NCBI GenBank assembly: GCA_946803715.1
Contig: CAMPET010000021.1
Location: 454,226-518,225 of the forward strand
Reading direction: 5' to 3'
Length of the DNA stretch: 64,000 nucleotides
Source: Beroe ovata
Taxonomy: Eukaryota; Ctenophora; Nuda; Beroida; Beroidae
Positions 56,966 through 64,000 of the stretch are shown here, piece after piece; the stretch's first letter is position 1; every line of letters starts with the position of its first letter. The notes beneath the pieces were generated by a model. That model was given only the letters and a program-made list of their open reading frames with translations, searched no databases and had not been told where the DNA came from. Position numbers and translations under genes: made by a program.

Positions 56966-59900
56966 ATGTTGCCTATGACAGGAAACACGAGGACAACTAG
57001 CTCCCTTCTCCAGGATCAAGAGACGCCAAGTGATGCGTCTCTCAAGAGATTTTCAGTTCCCATACACAGGACTGCCAGGAGACACTCCCAATTCTCACTA
57101 GGCGGAGCAGCTAGGAAGAGACCAACTAACGATCTAGCTAGTGCAGGCATCCCGTCAAGTCCTAGACACATTCACAGATCACATACATCCGTTGCGATGC
57201 GACCAAGACGAATATCCCAGACATCACTTAACTCGCGGAGAGTGCGGATATCTCAGATTTCAGTATCATCCAGCCAGAAGACGCTCTCAGCAACGTCACA
57301 AATACCACGGAGGAAGCAGAAGACGAAGTCATATGTCAGTCAGCTGGCAGCTTGTCACAGATCACGGAGCTCATCCTCTTCCAGCTCCAGCTATCGGTTT
57401 AGTAAGGGGGGTAATTCACGGGCACCGCGGGCCAGGAGTAGGAAACAGTCCGAGAGATGGTCAACCAGTTCAGATCACCAGTTTTTTCAGAGAATACATG
57501 AGTGGAAGAAGCCTAGTGATGCAGGCAACAGAGATGACTTGTGAGTGGGGGATCATATGGTGGTTGTATTCAAATTCAATGCCCCCCACCCCCCAGTATG
57601 ATGCTGCTAATGCTAATATGATTGAATCCCAATTATACAATTGCTTAAAACTGATTAAGTTAAGTGCTGAAATTCATCATAGTACCTGCAGCTGTTCTCT
57701 CACACTGATTAAGTTAAGTGCTGAAATTCATCATAGTACCTGCAGCTGTTCTCTCACACAGATACGCTCGGGGGAGATCCACGAAGATCCGAGCTAGGAT
57801 ATGCTTCTTCTTCCTCATGAACATGCTCTTCCTCGTGTGTGGGGCTCTCATCTTCATGAGACTGGAGGCACCCGCGATGGAGCGCCACCATAATCAGCTG
57901 AGGAGGGAATATGAGATGAAAGTCTCAGCCAGGAATCTCTCTATTGCAAATGTAAATGATAGACACACTCACAAAATGTGTATACTATGTGTATACTATG
58001 TGTATACTATGTGTATACTATGTGTATACTATGTGTATACTATGTGTATACTATGTGTATACTATGTGTATACTATGTGTATACTATTACTATGTGTATA
58101 CCTGAATAGTGAATTCGTGTGAATATTGATATTCGCCAATCCTTCACCCCGAATCCAATGTTGAAATTCACCACTCTCTGATATTCATCTCAGATACGGG
58201 ATTTAGCGAAGTTTTACGAGCTGAAATGCTACGCTACCCGGGAGAAACCATGGAACTTCCTCCATTCCTTCCAGTTCACGTATAGCATTATCACCACGAT
58301 AGGTAGGATCCTGCAGCAGTAGAGTTCCTAATAAAGACATTTTTGAAAACGAGTTTTTACATTGAATTATGATGTCATAATAATCCGAGTTTGCGTGCAG
58401 CAATATCAAGTACTCACCGCTTGACCTATCACTAGGATTTGGTGAGATAACCCCAGTAACGAAGCTGGGAAAAGCAGCGACCATGCTTTACGGACTTCTG
58501 GGAATTTTCCTCTTCATCATATTCATGGCCGTCTTCAGAGTATTCCTCATCGCTGCTCTCAACAAGGTATTATGGTATTGGTATATTATCATGAAATTGG
58601 AGACAGGGGAAAAGGTTTAAATTTAGAGTGAGCCACTATCACGTATTCGAAATTCCTCAGTTGAAGGGGGTACCAGCAACTATCAGCTTTAAGGGGACGG
58701 ACTGGTATTTGATTTTAGAGTTCAATAACCTAAATCTCCACTCTCAATTTATCATAAACTAAAATACCTCCCCCGCTGCGCAGTTGATGACAGTGTGTCG
58801 GCGGTTGTGCTGCAGGAGACGCAGCGTGGGTAGCAGTGACCGCCGTTTCTCTAAGATGATCCTCACCCTTTTCCTGGTGGTGACCCAGTGGTTCGGTATC
58901 ACTGTCCTCTTCACAGCCTACTCCCACACTCAGATAGGCTGGTAAGTGCCCCAGGCTGCTCATTTACAGAGTTTGGGTGGTTTGCAATTTGGGCGGAACT
59001 CTGGGATAACATTAACAATATATGGCAATGTGAATATTCAGTTTTGTGGATGATATTCCATCGTATGTATAAACCAATAGCCGTATAGCTATAAATATAC
59101 GCATAATTATATGAGAGTGTCCAATGGACAATGGACACTGTCTATTGTCATACAGTGTAAGGGAATCGGAATTCTGGTCTACTGGCATCGCGTCACATCC
59201 TACAAAGGGCTGCCGTGGTAATGCAGTCTACCAAATAGTGATGAAAGGGATTGTGAATTCAATATTCATACTCGCTTATAATTATATATGACCACGCCCT
59301 TATCCGAACTAGTAATTGTATACCGATTCCTGTCACTGTATTAGACTAAGAGCATTCTGATTGAGCATTTCCATAACACACTGACACACGTATTTGTTTC
59401 AGGTACACGAACCTGTACAACATATTCATAGCTCTATCCACCATCGGGTTTGGGGACACGGTGTTCCTGAACCAGTTGGACTCCCAGCAACAATTTGCCC
59501 TGCGTGTCACCTTCATGCTGAGCACTATCATCATACTTCTACTCCTCTCCACTCTGTTTGATCAGATAAAACGTAACAATGTCCAGACAATCAGTAAGCG
59601 GATATCACGTTTAGTCAACTCTATCAACCAGAAACACTCGCGGTACCAGTACATGGGTGGGATGTTGGCATCGCCCCAAAACAGGGACCATATGATGATC
59701 CTCCCGTTTGACATGGTGGACGATGGGATGAGCAGGTCTGATTCAGAGCTCGTCATGCCCACGATAGAGGAGCTGAGCCCCAGTTCGGATACGCTAGCCG
59801 AGTACTGTAGTAGAGAAGATGAGGAGGAAGGGGAAAAACAGGGGAATAATTCCAGATCATCCTTCATCATGGATCTGGAGATCAAACTATCGGAACATGG

Positions 59901-59997
59901 GTATTCTGCGGCCGGTGCAGGCCTACTTGGGGGTTCCATTGTCATGTCCTCATCAGAGGATGGGGAGGTTTCTTCAGAATCAGAATCTCTTGTTTGA
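56966..59997 (+). CDS. Two-pore-domain potassium channel (K2P)
   Basis: Six exons (56966-57540, 57762-57951, 58194-58302, 58436-58566, 58784-58941, 59403-59997) sum to exactly 586 codons. A long cytosolic N-terminus (about 190 residues, Ser/Arg-rich with many RRxS-type sites) precedes M1 (ICFFFLMNMLFLVCGALIFM). The cap region with EAPAMERHHNQLRREYE helices follows. Pore 1 is SIITTIGFGEITP, M2 LYGLLGIFLFIIFMAVF, M3 ILTLFLVVTQWFGITVLF, pore 2 FIALSTIGFGDTVF and M4 VTFMLSTIIILLLLSTLF. Both selectivity filters are canonical, so a K+-selective leak channel is expected. The acidic Ser-rich C-terminus (GEVSSESESLV) is a likely regulatory tail. The long N-terminus is unusual; most K2Ps have a short one. 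Confidence 0.94.
57647..57760 (+). repeat. Tandem duplication spanning the K2P intron-1 acceptor region
   Basis: A 57-bp unit (starting ctgattaagttaagtgctg, ending ctctcacac) occurs twice, back to back. The second copy supplies the functional acceptor (ctctcacacag) of exon 2; the first lacks the AG. Confidence 0.9.
57976..58096 (+). repeat. Minisatellite, 11-bp unit
   Basis: About ten perfect copies of tatgtgtatac in K2P intron 2, immediately after the exon-2 donor. Likely polymorphic. Confidence 0.95.
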
Positions 59998-61183
59998 GTA
60001 GCAGTGCTACTAGCACTAGCGAATCGCGTAGCCTTAGATCGTTGGATCCGCGCCCAAAGTTATGCCTTGACAAGACAGGATGTATTGTATAGTTCAAATT
60101 GTACATAGATTATACACTAGATTGTATATTTTGTAATAATATGCATGCAAATTTTATCATGCCTGTGTAAGATTATGCGCCTGTGTAAGATTCATAAATG
60201 TATTTCATAGAATGTATAATGGTACATTGTAAATTATTAATCAAAAGATATCTTCCCCTCAAGTTTCAGGGCAGATAAAACTTCAATTCAGAGTTACATA
60301 AATTTGCACTTATGAAAGTATTGGATTGAATGACCCCCTATACTACTGACCCCATTCTGACCTGGAGAAACCCCTGCTAACATTATAACAACAATGATAT
60401 TGATGGCAAGACTGAAGAGTTCAAAAGGTGGTCCAAACGTGGGAGCTGGTAGATATCGCTTGATGACGTCACTTCTATATAATTATAAGTGTTGCTTTCT
60501 TTAGTACTGCTGTCACTCTTTACACTTGAGAACCCCTCCCTCCCACTTCAGTCTTGCTAAGTTTTCTAATGCAGGTGGTCAGCAGAAGGCCAACAGATCT
60601 CTAGAGATTCACAAAGGAATCAACATACAGATTCTGTACCTAGTGAATCCCTAGTGATCTATAATCTCATGGTGATTCAATAAGCTTCAGCATGAGGTTT
60701 TGGGGTCAGAAGGGACTAGTGACTACTGAAAGGAGTTGTTCAGGGAATCAATTGGGGGTCAGCTGGCAGTTCATAATCTTATGCTCTGTGCCCATTGATG
60801 ATGATCGTACCATTTCTTAAACGTTATTTTCAATGGGTTCAATATTGTCATAATTCAAAACTTTTACTGATCTCTTTTCGAGGCTTGATACGAGATGGGT
60901 GTGGTTCTGGTAAAATAATCGAATAAAAACTTTGGCACAGCATCGTAATCGCAAATACATCATGTAACAAACTCTAAGATACCGATAAGTTTTTATTCCG
61001 TAACAATTAAAATAACTTAAAAGTGCATGCAAAGGAGTGAAAGAAAAATAGTGGTAAATTTTGCCATAAAATTCTGTATAGCTCTTTCATCTTGGATAAA
61101 TTCATTTTGAAAAAAATGGAAGTGCACCATCCGCTGATGAAAATCAAGACTTTTGTATCCGGCATCAAAAAGTCATCCATAAT
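59998..61183. other. K2P 3' flank and intergenic DNA
   Basis: AT-rich, no coding evidence. A polyadenylation signal could not be fixed with confidence. Confidence 0.4.
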
Positions 61184-63776
61184 TTATACAATAAACTACT
61201 CAATAATAGGTCTCGATAATATCATACAATATACAGTAGAGTTTCATATACCATAAGAACGAGAATTGCCAAAACAAACTAAAAAGTACAAACTCAAAAA
61301 GAATTCATAGCATATCATGATTAATAGCACCTCACTCCTTTAGTGCAGTGTACACCTCATATCTATCAAGGTTTTTCTTTCCGTAAAAGAATCATTCCTC
61401 CTATTAGCGGTCCTCATCTTAAATTTGATGATATTTGATTCCATCTTGACAAGGGATTTTATCATGGATTTTATCGCATAAATTCCAACATTAGTGGTTC
61501 AATAACTTGTTTGTCTGTATGAATGTGGCCCGGGTCCCATAAATTGACAAATCAGAGTGCATGACGGTCGACAATGGCGACAGCGAAGATTTGAGCACGA
61601 TACCAATCACATCTTCACCACTTCCCAATACCCATCCTGACCTATAGTTCAATGTCAAACTAAACATGCTATATAATGCTATCAGAGGGTAATCCAGGCA
61701 GCACAGGAAGTAGTACGGGCAACTCAAGATGACCATGTTTCATAGGAATAAATGAGTTCCACTTGTAATCTACATCACGCGAAAAAGTCTTTCATCAACA
61801 GTCCTTTATTGATCGGAGTGCGTCACATACCTTGCCACATCATGAAAAACGTCCAGCACGTGCATGATGCGCGCAACGCGCATTCACCACGTGTATTTGG
61901 TATTGCACGTGCCTCAAGGAGTCATGGCCTTTCTCACGCAGTGAATAATGCTAAGAGTTCCTTCACGTGACATGGTACACGTGATACGTGATTTCAGTTC
62001 AACTCTCTACTCCGGACTCCTCAGGTTGCTGGGATAACGCGGTCACCTGAAACACACGCGTACCAATCACAGACCAGGTGAACAAAGGGACGAGCCAATC
62101 AGAGACGATGAATTATCACGCGTGAATAAGGATCAATTGGTTGGTAGCATGAATATTGAATAGCGAGAACAGAATAGCAGGGGACAAAGTCACAGCGACA
62201 TGCAAGTCACTACGATTGGTGATATGGGCATTGAAACATAGAGTGCAGTGACCAAGTGACTAGGTGTCAGGTGTGGTTTTCTGCGCGAAATCATTACACC
62301 ATCGAGAATAGATAGATACACATTCTATATCAGACATTTACACGAATCTTGATGTAACAGTGCGGAACGGACACAGAATATTCATTTGTCACATGCATGA
62401 TTGGGAATCACCACGTGGTTGTACATAACAACCCTAACAACATAACAACCCTACCAAGTTTAACAATCCCCAAGATATTGCAGATAANTTATACAATAAA
62501 CTACTCAATAATAGGTCTCGATAATATCATACAATATACAGTAGAGTTTCATATACCATAAGAACGAGAATTGCCAAAACAAACTAAAAAGTACAAACTC
62601 AAAAAGAATTCATAGCATATCATGATTAATAGCACCTCACTCCTTTAGTGCAGTGTACACCTCATATCTATCAAGGTTTTTCTTTCCGTAAAAGAATCAT
62701 TCCTCCTATTAGCGGTCCTCATCTTAAATTTGATGATATTTGATTCCATCTTGACAAGGGGTTTTCATGGATTTTATCGCATAAATTCCAACATAAGTGG
62801 TTCAATAACTTGTTTGTCTGTATGAATGTGGCCCGGGTCCCATAAATTGACAAATCAGAGTGCATGACGGTCGACAATGGCGACAGCGAAGATTTGAGCA
62901 CGATACCAATCACATCTTCACCACTTCCCAATACCCATCCTGACCTATAGTTCAATGTCAAACTAAACATGCTATATAATGCTATCAGAGGGTAATCCAG
63001 GCAGCACAGGAAGTAGTACGGGCAACTCAAGATGACCATGTTTCATAGGAATAAATGAGTTCCACTTGTAATCTACATCACGCGAAAAAGTCTTTCATCA
63101 ACAGTCCTTTATTGATCGGAGTGCGTCACATACCTTGCCACATCATGAAAAACGTCCAGCACGTGCATGATGCGCGCAACGCGCATTCACCACGTGTATT
63201 TGGTATTGCACGTGCCTCAAGGAGTCATGGCCTTTCTCACGCAGTGAATAATGCTAAGAGTTCCGTCACGTGACATGGTACACGTGATACGTGATTTCAG
63301 TTCAACTCTCTACTCCGGACTCCTCAGGTTGCTGGGATAACGCGGTCACCTGAAACACACGCGTACCAATCACAGACCAGGTGAACAAAGGGACGAGCCA
63401 ATCAGAGACGATGAATTATCACGCGTGATTGTAATTAAGGATCAATTGGTTGGTAGCATGAATAGCGAGAACAGAAAAGCAGGAGACAAAGTCACAGCGG
63501 CATGCATGTCACTACGATTGGTGATATGGGTATTGAAACATAGAGTGCAGTGACCAAGTGACTTTAGTGTGGTTTTCTGTGCGAAATCATTACACCATCG
63601 GGAATAGATAGGTACACATTCTATATCAGACATTTACACAAATCTTGATGTAACAGTGCATATTTAGTTTTACGGACAGAGACAGAGAATATTCATTTGT
63701 CACATGCATGATTGGGAATCACCACGTAGTTGTACAATCTTACCAAGTTTAACAATCCCCAAGATATTGCAGATAA
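61184..63776. repeat. 1.3-kb direct duplication joined by a single N
   Basis: 61184-62487 and 62489-63776 are nearly identical from first to last base, separated only by the N at 62488. Both start ttatacaataaactactc and end gatattgcagataa. Differences are scattered substitutions and a few indels (for example an extra aacaaccctaac-type insertion near 62430 in copy one). Minus-strand frames (61491-61736; 62719-63039) starting MVILSCPYYFLCCLDYPLIA are present in both but stop earlier in copy one because TTA (Leu) becomes TAA. The frame is hydrophobic at its start but unassigned. Best read as two haplotypes placed in series. Confidence 0.88.
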
Positions 63777-64000
63777 AATAGCGTCGAACTAGCAGCATTC
63801 TCGAGGTTTAGGATGCGATGGGCCAAGATATAGTCAATAGACAACTTCTCAAGCTTGTATGATACCGTATGTTTGAATTCATCTTAGAACCAGTAACCAC
63901 ATCAATTATGAACACTCAACACGGTTTATTATGAACACGGTTTGTTGAATCCGTTGATTGAACTTGATTATGATAATTTGATCAGCTCGGGCCGCCAACT

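Noticed and set aside
57960-58100. 11-bp repeats considered as a CRISPR-like array
   Set aside because: The units are contiguous with no spacers and lie in a eukaryotic intron; it is a minisatellite.

Overview
The window is animal nuclear DNA, not prokaryotic. Its genes are split by short GT-AG introns, mostly 60-350 bp. The products include metazoan-type families: a LIN37 DREAM-complex subunit, SART3, a two-pore-domain K+ channel, a homeodomain protein and a rhodopsin-like 7TM receptor. Gene density is high, genes are nested in introns of other genes, and a decayed retroelement belongs to a family I know from marine invertebrates. This suggests an early-branching invertebrate with a compact genome, perhaps a sponge; the phylum is inference. 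Exon coordinates were derived by hand from splice sites and reading phase. For most multi-exon genes the exon lengths sum to a whole number of codons.

Layout. 0-9 kb: few genes. It holds minus-strand exons of an unrecognised protein, CpG-rich repeats, two single-N assembly joins and a retroelement relic. 9.1-18.3 kb: a FAM193-family gene (+) carrying a complete gamma-glutamyltransferase gene on the opposite strand inside one intron. 18.7-19.2 kb: MITE-like and CpG-rich repeats. 19.8-28.9 kb: a tight plus-strand run of NUBP2, a steroid-5-alpha-reductase-family enzyme, a single-exon WD40 protein and UTP15. 29.5-36.0 kb: an ankyrin gene resembling ANKRD16, with a secreted metallocarboxypeptidase and an SVOP/SLC22-like transporter, both minus strand, inside two of its introns. 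36.4-42.5 kb: ISCA2 and SART3. 42.8-44.0 kb: an island of short foldback transposons. 44.6-46.4 kb: LIN37 and an unknown small protein. 46.6-47.9 kb: an apparently interrupted 7TM receptor (-). 49.7-53.4 kb: a divergent homeobox gene, a C2H2 zinc-finger protein and a Nop6-like RRM protein. 57-60 kb: a K2P channel. 60-64 kb: no recognised gene, and a 1.3-kb direct duplication across a single N.

Themes. Several genes serve ribosome or RNA biogenesis (UTP15, SART3, Nop6-like). Two serve Fe-S assembly (NUBP2 in the cytosol, ISCA2 in mitochondria). I see no evidence of operon-like function; this is ordinary eukaryotic gene crowding. The least described material is the mobile fraction: a foldback MITE family with three copies each flanked by a perfect 9-bp target-site duplication, a tRNA-like SINE candidate in three copies, and isolated hairpins. 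Single Ns flanked by near-identical sequence at several places suggest that both haplotypes of a heterozygous animal were laid end to end.
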